A stretch of DNA of 61,308 nucleotides, taken from positions 1 to 61,308 of the forward strand of contig CALCKT010000027.1 of NCBI GenBank assembly GCA_937965785.1, given 5' to 3'. Numbering within the stretch: position 1 is the stretch's first letter; each line of letters opens with the position of its first letter. A model generated the notes under the pieces. The model made no database searches. It worked only from the letters and a program-made list of their open reading frames with translations, and was not told where the DNA came from. The translations under genes were made by a program, and so were the position numbers. Origin of the DNA: an uncultured Propionibacteriaceae bacterium (GTDB lineage: Bacteria > Actinomycetota > Actinomycetes > Propionibacteriales > Propionibacteriaceae). Below, piece by piece: positions 17,794-26,675 of this stretch.

Positions 17794-17845
17794 GTGGTTT
17801 CGACTCGGGCCGCTCCTCCGTCGCAGCCCGGCTCAACCAGCTTCG
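17794..17845 (+). repeat. REP-like palindromic repeat (diverged copy)
   Basis: The copy runs from GGTTTCGACTCGGG to CGGCTCAACCAGCTT. It belongs to the same family as the better conserved copy at 31143-31188, here with the stem weakened (CGGGCCG against AGCCCG). Similar palindromic repeats are common between genes in actinobacterial genomes. Confidence 0.65.
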
Positions 17846-17859
17846 CCCCCCGACCACCC

Positions 17860-18262
17860 AACGCCAGCCCAATCGTCGTCCGCCAGCCTTCCCGACGGGA
17901 ACGCCAGCCCAACCGCCAAACGCCAGCGCTACAGCGCAAGCGAACGACCACAAGGCAAGCGAACCCCGCCCCCAGCCCCATGGACACACCAAACGCCAGC
18001 CCTCCCGCCGAACGCCAGCCTTCCCGTCGTCCGCCAGTCCAACCGCCAAACGCCAGCGCTACAGCGCAAGCGAACGACCGCAAGGCAAGCGAACCCCGCC
18101 CCCGGCCCGTGGACACACCAAACGCCAGCCCTCCCGCCGTCCGCTGGCCTTCCCGCCATCCGCCAGCCTTCCCGTCGAACGCCAGCCTTCCCGCCGAACG
18201 CCTGCCCAACCGCCGAACGCCAGCGCTACAGCGCAAGCATCTGACCGCAAGGCAAGCGCAAC
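17860..18262 (+). repeat. Dispersed structured repeat, locus B (three cores)
   Basis: This array of roughly 20-base units (CGCCAGCC/TTCCCGTC variants) contains three cores starting at 17921, 18051 and 18218. The first two sit in a 130-base imperfect tandem duplication that includes the segment ATGGACACACC / GTGGACACACC. All cores point in the + direction and end with CAAGGCAAGCG. Apparent open frames through the array are by-products of its 3-base-compatible composition and have no domain. Confidence 0.8.
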
Positions 18263-18277
18263 CAGCTTCGGGACCGC

Positions 18278-18323
18278 GGTTTCGGCTCGGGTCGCTCGTT
18301 CCTCACAGCCCGGCCCGACCAGC
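18278..18323 (+). repeat. REP-like palindromic repeat
   Basis: The copy starts GGTTTCGGCTCGGGTCG and ends CCCGGCCCGACCAGCC, in the same orientation as the copy at 17794. The GCTCGTTCCTCA loop between the arms is retained, as in the copy at 31143-31188. Confidence 0.65.
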
Positions 18324-18725
18324 CTGGATGGCGCGATTCCCTCGTCATATCCGCGCCGAGTCGATCAATATCCTTGGAAAATGGCCATAAAAAATAGGGG
18401 ATTTTGTCCACCTTTCGGCCATTTCCCTGCTCATCCCTTCAATCCTAACGCTGAGCGCCATTTCCTTTTTTATTCAACTTCCGACACGCCCGGGAACTAA
18501 CGGCCTGGAAACAGCAAAAGTGCTTGTGACGATCGTTCGGACACCTTCGGACACACCGCGAGTATCCCAGTGCCCACCCAGACCCGGGGATTCAGCATAT
18601 GATCACCATAAATGCGCAGTTCTCGATCATGATGACGTGCCGTGTTGCCACCTTTTGGTTTCAAGCGCACACCACACGTCCATTGCGGCTGCGCGCTTCT
18701 TGATACCGAGGCAAGGGGGTTCACC
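18324..18725. other. Intergenic region upstream of the polysaccharide cluster
   Basis: About 400 bases without a recognisable gene. A short A/T-rich run occurs near 18385-18400. The last 20 bases carry the ribosome binding site AAGGGGG of the first glycosyltransferase. The promoter of the long + strand sugar operon must lie here, but I cannot place its boxes with confidence. Confidence 0.5.
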
Positions 18726-19550
18726 ATGCACATTCGTCCACGCAGTCCGCGCGTGTCCGTCATCGTCCCCACCAAGGACGAGGCCAGGAACCTGGAGGTG
18801 CTGCTGCCGGACATGCCAGACGTCCACGAAGTGGTTCTGGTGGACGCGGGTTCGCGCGACGGCACGGTCGATGTCGCACGACGCCACCTGTCCAACCTCC
18901 AGGTCATAAACCAGACCCGCACCGGCAAGGGCAACGCCCTGATCTGCGGGATGCACGCAGCCACCGGCGACATCGTCGTCACCCTCGACGCCGACGGTTC
19001 CGCCGACCCGTGTGAGATCCCCGCCTTCGTCGACGCGCTGGTCGAGGGCGCGGATTTCGCGAAGGGATCGCGGTACATGCCTGGCGGGGGTTCCGTGGAC
19101 CTGACCCGGCTGCGCTCAGCCGGCAACTGGGGACTGAACGTGCTGAGCAACCTATGCCTGGGAACGAAGTTCACCGACCTGTGCTACGGATACAACGCGT
19201 TCTGGAGGGACATCGTCCCGGCGCTGCGATTACCAGACCCGGACCTGCCCCAGCCCGCCGACGGCAGCCGCATCTGGGGCGACGGCTTCGAGATCGAGAC
19301 CCTCGTCACGGTTCGCGTCGCCCAGGCGGGCCTGGCGGTCACCGAGGTGCCCAGCTTCGAACTTAGCCGGATCCACGGCGAGAGCAACCTGCGCACCTTC
19401 GCCGACGGACAGCGGGTGCTGCGCACCATCACCACCGAGACGGCCCGCCACGGACGCGCCAAACGCACCCGGCTGGTCGCCGCCCCGGCGCGCCACCACC
19501 TACCCACCTGCCGCCTGCGCTCACGCGAGTGGGAACACCTGAATGTCTGA
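18726..19550 (+). CDS. Family 2 glycosyltransferase, dolichyl-phosphate-mannose-synthase-like
   Basis: The protein has 274 residues from ATG 18726, behind AAGGGGG. It opens with the GT-A nucleotide-binding fold (RVSVIVPTKDEARNLEVLL), then VVLVDAGSRDGT and the metal-binding LDADGS near residue 80. YGYNAFWRD further on is typical of DPM1-like GT2 enzymes, which transfer a sugar from a nucleotide donor to a polyprenyl phosphate. No C-terminal membrane helices are seen. It is the first gene of the capsule or exopolysaccharide operon, and its stop overlaps the next start. The sugar is unknown. Confidence 0.85.
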   Translation: MHIRPRSPRVSVIVPTKDEARNLEVLLPDMPDVHEVVLVDAGSRDGTVDVARRHLSNLQVINQTRTGKGNALICGMHAATGDIVVTLDADGSADPCEIPAFVDALVEGADFAKGSRYMPGGGSVDLTRLRSAGNWGLNVLSNLCLGTKFTDLCYGYNAFWRDIVPALRLPDPDLPQPADGSRIWGDGFEIETLVTVRVAQAGLAVTEVPSFELSRIHGESNLRTFADGQRVLRTITTETARHGRAKRTRLVAAPARHHLPTCRLRSREWEHLNV

Positions 19551-20577
19551 GGCCCCTTCTGACCCACCGGCGAACGACGACACCCACGACCCGGAAAGCG
19601 TCACCGTTGTCGTCTGCGCATACACACTGGACCGCTGGACGGACCTGCGCGACGGGGTGCTGGAGGCCGCCCGCCAACTCCGGGAATCCGGGCGCAAGGG
19701 CCGGGTGCTCGTGGTCGTCGACCACAATGACGAACTCCTGACCAGGTCAGCTGAACTCGCGGGCCCGTTCGTCGACGTGATCGCGAACGCCCGCAAACGG
19801 GGTCTGTCCGGGGGCCGGAACACGGCGATCGGGCTCGTCGACACGGATGTGATCGTCTTCCTCGACGACGACGCCACCCCGGAACCCGGCTGGCTCAACC
19901 ACCTCCTCGCGCCCTTCGCGGACCGCGAGGTGCTCATCACCGGCGGCGCCGCCACCCCCCGCTGGCCCGACGGCGCCACCAGGCCCGTCTCGCTGCCCGC
20001 CGCCCCCAGCGGCCGGGGCGAACTCGACTGGGTGGTCGGCTGCACCTATGAGGGCCAACCCACCGCCCTGGCCCCGGTGCGCAACGTCATGGGCTGCAAC
20101 ATGGCGTTCCGAACCAGCGTGTTCGACACCGCCGGGTTGTTCGGTGAGGACCTCGGCCGCGTGGGCCGCGTGCCGTACGGCTGCGAGGAAACCGAGCTGT
20201 GCATCCGCGCCACCCGCCACCACCCAGACGCCGGGATTCTCTTCGAACCGCGCAGCCGGGTGCACCACCACGTCAGCCCCGACCGTCTCAAGTGGAACTA
20301 CCTGTGGCGCCGCGCCTACGCCGAGGGCATCTCGAAGGCCGCCGTGACCGAACGCACCTCGCACCAGGCGTCGCTGTCCACCGAGATGTCCTACGCCACG
20401 CGCATCCTGCCGCGCGGCTTCCTGCGGGAACTTTTCTCTGCCCCCCGCACCCGTGGCCGCGGCCTGGGGGGCGCGTTCGCGATCGCATCCGCACTCGCGA
20501 TGACCGGTGTCGGCTACGTCGTCGGGCATTTCGCCATCCGGTGGCGCCGCCGCAAGCAGGAAGGAAACCCCCGGTGA
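19543..20577 (+). CDS. Family 2 glycosyltransferase
   Basis: The protein has 344 residues. ATG 19543 overlaps the previous gene by eight bases. The GT-A fold begins at VTVVVCAYTLDRW, and the metal-binding motif is FLDDDATP. ECS-like CEETELCIR matches the region that holds the catalytic base in inverting GT2 enzymes. HHHVSPDRLKWNYLWRRAYA is typical of long GT2 proteins of rhamnosyl- or galactofuranosyltransferase type. The C-terminus has a hydrophobic stretch (FAIASALAMTGVGYVVGHFA) that may sit at the membrane. It is likely a cytoplasmic enzyme adding a residue to a lipid-linked repeat unit. Confidence 0.85.
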   Translation: MSEAPSDPPANDDTHDPESVTVVVCAYTLDRWTDLRDGVLEAARQLRESGRKGRVLVVVDHNDELLTRSAELAGPFVDVIANARKRGLSGGRNTAIGLVDTDVIVFLDDDATPEPGWLNHLLAPFADREVLITGGAATPRWPDGATRPVSLPAAPSGRGELDWVVGCTYEGQPTALAPVRNVMGCNMAFRTSVFDTAGLFGEDLGRVGRVPYGCEETELCIRATRHHPDAGILFEPRSRVHHHVSPDRLKWNYLWRRAYAEGISKAAVTERTSHQASLSTEMSYATRILPRGFLRELFSAPRTRGRGLGGAFAIASALAMTGVGYVVGHFAIRWRRRKQEGNPR

Positions 20578-21818
20578 GCATCAGCTGCCGCCTGTGCGGC
20601 AACAGCGAGCTCGTCTCCGTGCTCGACCTCGGGGCCAGCCCGCCGTGCGAGTCCTTCCTCTCCGAGGAGCAGCTCGACCAGCCAGAGGTGACCTACCCGC
20701 TGCACCTGAGATTGTGCCCCGACTGCCTGCTGCTGCAGATCCCCGCCCTGATCACTCCGGAGGAAACCTTCGGCGGCGACTACGCCTACTACTCCTCCTA
20801 TTCCTCCTCGTGGGTCGAGCACGCCCGGCGCTTCGTCGACCAGGCCGTGGAATCCCTCGGGCTCGGCCCGGACGGTTTCGTCGTGGAGGTGGCCGCCAAC
20901 GACGGCTACCTGCTCCAGCACGTCGTGAACCTCGGCATCCGCTGCCGCGGCATCGAACCGAGCCTCAACTGCAGCGAAACGGCCCGCGCCAAGGGCATTC
21001 CCATGCTGCGGGCCTTCCTCGACGAGGAAGTCGCGGCGCAGGTGCGCACCGAACACGGCCCGGCCGATCTGGTCGTCGCCAACAACGTCTTCGCCCACAT
21101 CCCCGACATCACCGGTTTCGCCTCCGGGTTGCGGGGTCTGGTCGCCGACACCGGGCGGGTCTCCATCGAGGTTCATCACGCACTGTCGCTGATCACCGCC
21201 GCCCAGTTCGACACCATCTATCATGAACACTTCCAGTACTGGACGGTGCTCGCCGCCCGGCACGGGCTCGCGACGGGCGGGCTGAGGCTCGTCGACGTGG
21301 AGTTGCTGCCCACGCACGGCGGGTCGATCCGGTTGTGGGCGGCACCCGAGGAGACGGATGTCGCCGAGCATCCGCGGGTGGCGGAGATCGAGGCGGTGGA
21401 GCGGGCCGCCGGGCTCGACGGCCCCGAGGGCTACCTCGGTCTCGCGCAGCGGGCCGCCGGGATCCGCGACGACCTGGTCGCGTTCCTGATCGAGGCCCGG
21501 CGGGCGGGCCGCAGGGTGGTCGCGTACGGCGCACCCGGGAAGGGCAACACCCTGCTCAACTACTGCGGCATCCGCCCCGACCTGCTGGCCTACGCCGCGG
21601 ACCGCAACACCTTCAAACACGGCCGCTACACCCCCGGTACCCGCATCCCGGTGGTGTCGCCGGAGCACCTCGTCGAGGACTGCCCCGACGACGTGCTCGT
21701 GCTTCCGTGGAATCTCCGCGAGGAGATCACCGCCCAGCTGGCGGCCACCCTGAGAGCCGGGACCCGGCTCGTGTGGCCACTGCCCGAACTTGAAGTCGAA
21801 ACCTTGGGGAAACAATGA
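20574..21818 (+). CDS. Class I SAM-dependent sugar C-methyltransferase (NovU/TylC3/TcaB9 type)
   Basis: The protein has 414 residues. GTG 20574 overlaps the previous stop as GTGA, with AGGAAGGAAA upstream. It has three family blocks. The first is an N-terminal zinc-binding part (CRLCGN ... CPDC). The second is a Rossmann SAM domain (VVEVAANDGYLLQ, GIEPS) with the active-site segment IYHEHFQYW. The third is a C-terminal domain (VVAYGAPGKGNTLLNYCGI ... RIPVVSPEHL) that holds the sugar nucleotide. Such enzymes methylate C-3 of 4-keto-deoxysugar nucleotides. It presumably acts with the nucleotidyltransferase and epimerase downstream to make a branched sugar. Confidence 0.88.
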   Translation: MSISCRLCGNSELVSVLDLGASPPCESFLSEEQLDQPEVTYPLHLRLCPDCLLLQIPALITPEETFGGDYAYYSSYSSSWVEHARRFVDQAVESLGLGPDGFVVEVAANDGYLLQHVVNLGIRCRGIEPSLNCSETARAKGIPMLRAFLDEEVAAQVRTEHGPADLVVANNVFAHIPDITGFASGLRGLVADTGRVSIEVHHALSLITAAQFDTIYHEHFQYWTVLAARHGLATGGLRLVDVELLPTHGGSIRLWAAPEETDVAEHPRVAEIEAVERAAGLDGPEGYLGLAQRAAGIRDDLVAFLIEARRAGRRVVAYGAPGKGNTLLNYCGIRPDLLAYAADRNTFKHGRYTPGTRIPVVSPEHLVEDCPDDVLVLPWNLREEITAQLAATLRAGTRLVWPLPELEVETLGKQ

Positions 21819-22555
21819 AAGTCGTACTTTTTTGCGGCGGTTACGGCATGCGCATGCTTGGGTGGAACGGAGAGGGGCTACCCAAGCCGCTTCAGCTCGT
21901 CGGTGACCTACCGTTGGTGGTTCACATCATGAGCCACTACGCCGCCTACGGGCACACCGATTTCGTGCTGTGCCTCGGTCACGCCGCCGACCAGATCCAG
22001 GACGCGGTGAGCCGGGTGGCCGCGAACCATCCGCAGGCCCGCCACTGGAACGTCGAATACCTCGACACCGGCAAGGACACCCCGATCGGGGAGCGGCTGT
22101 GGCTGGCCCGGCACCTCGTCGCCGACGAGGAGATGTTCTTCGCGAACTACTCCGACGTGCTCTCCGATGTCTCCCTCGACGACATGGTCGAGAGGATGAA
22201 GGCCTCACCGGATGCCGCGGCAATGATGCTGGCGGTGCGTCCGAACGCTTCGTTCCACGTGCTCGACGTCCGAGAGGACAACACCGTCGCGGGCTTCCAC
22301 TGCCTGGCGGAGCTGCCGATCCGCGAGAACGGCGGCTACCTGATCCTGCGCCAGCCGTTCTTCGACCATCTCGGTGGGGGACGCAACCTGGATGTCGCGT
22401 TCGGATCGCTCCTGCCGACCCGGAAGCTGATCGCCTACCGGCACGACGGGTTCTGGCTGTCCGCCGACACCTTCAAGGAACGCGCCCTGCTGGACGCGAT
22501 GTACAGCTCCGGGAACGTGCCCTGGGGTCGTCGCGGCGTGGTGACGGTGCCGTGA
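21815..22555 (+). CDS. Sugar-1-phosphate nucleotidyltransferase (RfbF-like)
   Basis: The protein has 246 residues and an ATGA overlap with the methyltransferase. It begins with the nucleotidyltransferase fold (MKVVLFCGGYGMRM) and keeps the conserved EGLPKPL segment, whose Lys contacts the phosphate. FANYSDVLSDV is equivalent to the active-site aspartate region, and FWLSADTFKER is near the end. Similarity is greatest to glucose-1-phosphate cytidylyltransferases, so a CDP-sugar route to a deoxysugar is plausible, although the nucleotide cannot be read off the sequence. The next start overlaps its stop as GTGA. Confidence 0.85.
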   Translation: MKVVLFCGGYGMRMLGWNGEGLPKPLQLVGDLPLVVHIMSHYAAYGHTDFVLCLGHAADQIQDAVSRVAANHPQARHWNVEYLDTGKDTPIGERLWLARHLVADEEMFFANYSDVLSDVSLDDMVERMKASPDAAAMMLAVRPNASFHVLDVREDNTVAGFHCLAELPIRENGGYLILRQPFFDHLGGGRNLDVAFGSLLPTRKLIAYRHDGFWLSADTFKERALLDAMYSSGNVPWGRRGVVTVP

Positions 22556-23199
22556 TCCTCGAACCCGTGCACCACCTGATGCTGGCGGGGGCGCACTGCG
22601 ACGACATCGCGATCGGCGCGGGCGCCACCGTGCGCATGCTGTGCGAGGCCAATCCCGGGATGCGGGTGACGGCACTCGTACTCACCGGCGCGGGAACCGT
22701 CCGCGAGGACGAGGAACGAGCCGCCCTGGCGGAGCTGTGCACCGGGACGACCCTCGACGTGCGGGTCGCGGGTTTTCCCGACAACCGGCTCCCGGCTCGC
22801 TGGGGCGAGGTGAAACAGGCCGTCGTGGCGATGCGCGAAGCGGGGGAACCGGACCTGGTGATCGGCCCCCAGCAAGGCGACGCCCACCAGGACCACCGGC
22901 TCGTCGCCGAACTGCTGGCCCAGACCTTCCGTCGCCAACCGGTGTGGGGATACGAGATCGCGAAGTACGAATCCGACCTGCCCACACCGGTCACGTTCGT
23001 GCCCGTTCCCGACGAGGTGGCACACCTCAAGGCCGATGTCATCACCCGCCGCTACCCCAGCCAGGCCGAGGGGCATCCCTGGTTCGACGCGGAGGCGTTC
23101 ACCGCGCTCATGAGACTGCGCGGCATCCAGTGCAACCACCGGTACGCCGAGGCGTTCGTCGTGCCCACCACCACAGTGAAGATCGGAGTTCCCGCATGA
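22552..23199 (+). CDS. PIG-L family deacetylase
   Basis: The protein has 215 residues from GTG 22552. It carries the family zinc site AHCDD (H15, D17, D18) and the later HQDH motif in PQQGDAHQDHRLV. PIG-L (LmbE-like) enzymes remove an acetyl group from N-acetylated sugars or sugar conjugates. The length is normal for the family. Its position between a nucleotidyltransferase and an epimerase, with start/stop overlaps on both sides, implies that it deacetylates an intermediate of the modified-sugar pathway rather than acting in mycothiol synthesis. Translation is coupled through the whole block. Confidence 0.88.
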   Translation: MILEPVHHLMLAGAHCDDIAIGAGATVRMLCEANPGMRVTALVLTGAGTVREDEERAALAELCTGTTLDVRVAGFPDNRLPARWGEVKQAVVAMREAGEPDLVIGPQQGDAHQDHRLVAELLAQTFRRQPVWGYEIAKYESDLPTPVTFVPVPDEVAHLKADVITRRYPSQAEGHPWFDAEAFTALMRLRGIQCNHRYAEAFVVPTTTVKIGVPA

Positions 23200-24215
23200 A
23201 GGTCCTGCTCACCGGCCACCAAGGCTATCTCGGCACCGTCATGGCCCCGGTGCTGCGGGCCGCGGGCCACGAGGTCACCGGCCTCGACATCGGCTGGTTC
23301 GCCGACTGTGTGCTCGGCCCCGCCCCCACCGATCCGCCCGGCCTACGCCTCGACCTGCGGGACGTGACCGCCGCCGACCTGGAGGGATTCGACGCGGTCA
23401 TCCACCTAGCGGCGTTGTCGAACGACCCCCTCGGACATCTCGCACCCGAGATCACCTACGACATCAACCACGCGGCCTCGGTGCGGCTCGCGCGGCTCGC
23501 GAAACAGGCGGGCGTGGGCAGGTTCCTGTACTCCTCGACGTGCAGCGTCTACGGCGCGGCGGGCGACGGGCTCGTCGCGGAGGACGCCGACCTGGCGCCG
23601 GTCACCCCGTACGCGATCAGCAAGGTGCGGGTCGAGAAGGATCTCGACGAACTCACCGACACGGATTTCTGCACCGTCTCGCTGCGCAACGCCACCGCCT
23701 TCGGTTTCTCCCCGCGGCTGCGCGCCGACATCGTGCTGAACAACCTCGTCGGGTACGCCCTGCTGACCGGTCAGGTGCTGGTGCTCTCCGACGGCACCCC
23801 GTGGCGGCCGCTCGTGCACGCCGCCGACATCGCCGAGGTGTTCGCAGCCGCCCTGGTGGCGCCCGCCGCCGAGGTGCGGGGTGAGAAGATCAACGTCGGC
23901 ATCGAGGCGAACAACGTCACCGTCGCGGAGATCGCGGAGGTGGTCGCCGCCGAGACCGGAGCGGCGGTGCGGATCACCGGCGAGGCCGGCAACGACCCGC
24001 GTTCCTACCGGGTGGACTTCTCCCGGCTGCGCAGCCTGCTGCCGGGCGCGAACGTGCGCCGCAGCATCGCCGACGGGGCGCGGGAACTGGTGGCCGCCTA
24101 CCGCGACCACGGCATGACCGAGGACCTGTTCACCCACCGGTTCGTCCGGCTCGCCCGGATCCGCGAACTGCAGGAGAGCTCCCGGATCGACGCGGGGCTC
24201 CGGGTGATGCCGTGA
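23196..24215 (+). CDS. NAD-dependent sugar epimerase/dehydratase (extended SDR)
   Basis: The protein has 339 residues. ATG 23196 overlaps the deacetylase stop. The extended short-chain dehydrogenase signature is complete: GHQGYLG (8-13), HLAALSNDP, the Ser/Thr site SSTCSVYG, and the catalytic YAISK. The C-terminal substrate domain has WRPLVHAADIAEVF, followed by NVGIEANNVTV. This family acts on nucleotide sugars as a 4-epimerase, 3,5-epimerase or 4-reductase, and the exact reaction is not predictable here. It completes the overlapping four-gene sugar-modification block. Confidence 0.87.
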   Translation: MKVLLTGHQGYLGTVMAPVLRAAGHEVTGLDIGWFADCVLGPAPTDPPGLRLDLRDVTAADLEGFDAVIHLAALSNDPLGHLAPEITYDINHAASVRLARLAKQAGVGRFLYSSTCSVYGAAGDGLVAEDADLAPVTPYAISKVRVEKDLDELTDTDFCTVSLRNATAFGFSPRLRADIVLNNLVGYALLTGQVLVLSDGTPWRPLVHAADIAEVFAAALVAPAAEVRGEKINVGIEANNVTVAEIAEVVAAETGAAVRITGEAGNDPRSYRVDFSRLRSLLPGANVRRSIADGARELVAAYRDHGMTEDLFTHRFVRLARIRELQESSRIDAGLRVMP

Positions 24216-24248
24216 AGCCGCGAACAGCGGGGACGGCGGGGACGAATC

Positions 24249-25394
24249 ATGGCTGAGTGCATCCTGTGCGGCTCCGACGCCGGCGTGATCGTGCTCGACC
24301 TGGGTGCCCAGCCGTCGCCGCGGCACTGGCCGCTGCCCACCGACCCGCTGCCCGACCCCACCCACGCGCTGGCGCTGCGGCTGTGCCCCGACTGCGGCCT
24401 GGCGCAGCTCGACGCCGATGACACCACCGAACCGGAGGTGCCGGTGCCGGAGCCGCGGGCTGTCGTCGACCAGGCCCGCCGGGCGGTCGCGGACCTGGGC
24501 AGGCTCGGTCACCTCGACGGCCGGGCCACGGTCGTCGAGTTCGGTTCCCCGCACGGCGGCAGTTGGCTGTCGCTGCTCGACCTGACCCCGGTCGAAGGTT
24601 CCGCGGACCTGGTGGTCGACAGCTTCGGTTTGATGCACGACCGCGACCTCCCGGCCGCCCTGGCGCGCCGCGCCGGGGCGCTGGCCGACGACGGCCTGGC
24701 CGTCTTCCTCATCCAGCCGCTGGGCGACGTCGTCGCGCAGCGCACCTGGACCGTGCTGCGGCACGGCCACTACGGCTACTTCACCCTCACGTCGCTGCGG
24801 ACCGCGCTGGGAACGGTGGGGATCACCCCCACCAGTGTGCTGCGCTACGACCTCTACGGTGGGGTCGCGGTGGTGCTCGCCAGCCGCGGCGGACAACCCG
24901 ACGCCGACCTGCTGGCCGCCTACGACGACGAGTCCCGGCGGGGATTGGCGATCCCGGAGGGACTCACCTGCCTGGCGGAGGCGGTCTCGGCCTCGACGGG
25001 GCGGCTGCGCAGCTACCTGGAGGGGCACCACGCCGCGGGCACGCGCCTGTTCGCCTACGGGGCCGCGTCGAAGGCCGTCGCGGAGCTGGCGATGGTGGGC
25101 GACGCCGCCGGCGCGATCCTCGCGGTCGGCGACGCGTCACCGGCCAAGCAGGGGCGCTGCATGCCCGCAAGCCGCATTCCCGTGATCAGCCCGGAGGCTC
25201 TCGTCGCGGCGGATCCCGCAGAGGTGCTGCTCCTGCTTCCGGATCTCCACGACGAGCTGCTGGCCGCGCACCCATCCCTCACGGGGCGGGTCGTGGTGCC
25301 CGGGGCCGGTCCTACCCGGATGCCCCTGCCCATCCCTCCCGATGATGCCGCCACCTGCCCAGGCACGCCTGGGCGTAACGCAGAGGACCGGTGA
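24249..25394 (+). CDS. Methyltransferase-like protein with degenerate SAM domain
   Basis: The protein has 381 residues. It keeps the N-terminal zinc motif (CILCGSD ... CPDCG) and the C-terminal sugar domain (LFAYGAASKAVAEL ... SRIPVISPEAL) of the C-methyltransferase family, like its neighbour at 20574. The middle is shortened. The SAM loop is replaced by VVEFGSPHGGSW, the GxEPS segment is missing, and the active-site YHEH reads RHGH. It may bind sugar nucleotides without methylating them, or act as a partner of the active enzyme. Its 3' end overlaps the convergent glycosyltransferase by 83 bases. Confidence 0.78.
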   Translation: MAECILCGSDAGVIVLDLGAQPSPRHWPLPTDPLPDPTHALALRLCPDCGLAQLDADDTTEPEVPVPEPRAVVDQARRAVADLGRLGHLDGRATVVEFGSPHGGSWLSLLDLTPVEGSADLVVDSFGLMHDRDLPAALARRAGALADDGLAVFLIQPLGDVVAQRTWTVLRHGHYGYFTLTSLRTALGTVGITPTSVLRYDLYGGVAVVLASRGGQPDADLLAAYDDESRRGLAIPEGLTCLAEAVSASTGRLRSYLEGHHAAGTRLFAYGAASKAVAELAMVGDAAGAILAVGDASPAKQGRCMPASRIPVISPEALVAADPAEVLLLLPDLHDELLAAHPSLTGRVVVPGAGPTRMPLPIPPDDAATCPGTPGRNAEDR

Positions 25395-26595
25395 GTGCGC
25401 TGCGCATCTCCAACGACCCGAGCGATGCGGTGTACCCCCGCGGAAACCCGAAAACCGCGTCGGTGCCCTCCGGATCCGGCGAGCCGCCCCGGGCGATCGC
25501 CCGCATCCTGGCGACCGCACCCGGCACCTTCGTCAACGCCAGGCGAAGCAGCGACGGCGTGAACAGGATCTTCGTGCACCACGCCCCCAGCCCGGTGCCG
25601 TACCCGCGGGCCTGGGCCTTGAGCGCGGGAAGGTCGGAACGGTGACGGTGCCAGGTGATGGCCGAGGGTTCCACGCTGATGGAGTACCCGGCCGCGAGCA
25701 TTCGCACGTACAGATCGATGTCCTCCGCTCCTTTGGTGGGCTGGCCGCTGCCCAGGGCGACGTCGAAGCCGCCGACGCTCTCGAAGGCCGTCCTGGTGGC
25801 CGCGGTGTTCGCACCCGTGCCGTAGGCGCCCACCTGGAAGGGAAACAGCGGCAGCTCCGGTGGCGGCGAGGACAGCGAGTACACGCGCGGTTCCCGCGCG
25901 TCGGCCCAGGTCACGCGCTGGTCGAACCACGCCTGCGTGCGGGTGCGGATCTCGCCGCTGGGCACCAGCCCGCACACCAGCCCCACGTGAGGATCCCGGG
26001 CGAACCCGCGAGCGATCCCCGTCAACCAGTGACGGTCCACCACCACGTCGTCGTCGATGAAGGCGACGTGCTCGTTCACCGCCACCCGCACCCCCCGGTT
26101 GCGGCCGCGGGAGTTCCCCGCGAGCGGTTCGTGGGCGTAGCGCACCCGGGGGTCGGGGTGGCGCAGGGCCACGTCGCGGGTCTCGGATGTGACACCTGCG
26201 TTGTCGACCACCACTACCTCGAAACCCGGGTAGTCGCTGGCCAGGACGGAATCCACCGCGTCCTTGAGCAACCGGCCCCGGTCGCGGGTGCAGATCACCA
26301 CGCTGATCGGCGGCCGGGGCGGTTCCGGTTCCGGGACGGCGGCCGGAAGCTCCTCGGCGGCCCGTCGCAGATCGCCGGCCCGGACCTGCCCCTCCTCGAC
26401 GCCCACCGTGACGAAACCGCGCAGGGCCTGGCCCTCGCGCGCCAGGAAACGGGCCTTGCGGTAGTTAGATCCGCCGGCCAGTTCGAGTCTCGAATCCGCT
26501 GGTGCCGATGCCAGGTCGCTAAGATCGAGTTCACCGACCCATACCGCACCGGCCCACTCGGGGTTGTCGCTGCTACGCATAGGTTGTTCCAGCAT
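25312..26595 (-). CDS. Family 2 glycosyltransferase with N-terminal extension
   Basis: The protein has 427 residues. About 95 residues of unrecognised N-terminal domain (WAGAVWVGELDLSDL...) precede a GT-A domain starting PPISVVICTRDRGRLL. The metal-binding motif is FIDDDVVVD and the acceptor-side motif GAEDIDLYVRM. This arrangement is common among actinobacterial transferases of lipopolysaccharide type. The gene is transcribed against the rest of the cluster, and its 3' end overlaps the methyltransferase-like gene. ATG 26580 is an alternative start. Donor and acceptor are unknown. Confidence 0.83.
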   Translation of the reverse strand: MLEQPMRSSDNPEWAGAVWVGELDLSDLASAPADSRLELAGGSNYRKARFLAREGQALRGFVTVGVEEGQVRAGDLRRAAEELPAAVPEPEPPRPPISVVICTRDRGRLLKDAVDSVLASDYPGFEVVVVDNAGVTSETRDVALRHPDPRVRYAHEPLAGNSRGRNRGVRVAVNEHVAFIDDDVVVDRHWLTGIARGFARDPHVGLVCGLVPSGEIRTRTQAWFDQRVTWADAREPRVYSLSSPPPELPLFPFQVGAYGTGANTAATRTAFESVGGFDVALGSGQPTKGAEDIDLYVRMLAAGYSISVEPSAITWHRHRSDLPALKAQARGYGTGLGAWCTKILFTPSLLRLALTKVPGAVARMRAIARGGSPDPEGTDAVFGFPRGYTASLGSLEMRSALTGPLRYAQACLGRWRHHREGWAGASG

Positions 26596-26675
26596 TACGT
26601 GACTCTACCCGAGAGCAGAAACCATCCACCGCCCGCAGAGCGTGACATCGCTCGCAGCAACGAGGGGGATCCCAG

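Noticed and set aside
17537..18500. Several long overlapping open frames on both strands through repeat locus B
   Set aside because: Their sequences are translations of the tandem repeat units in all frames, without domains or start sites; the DNA repeat explains them.
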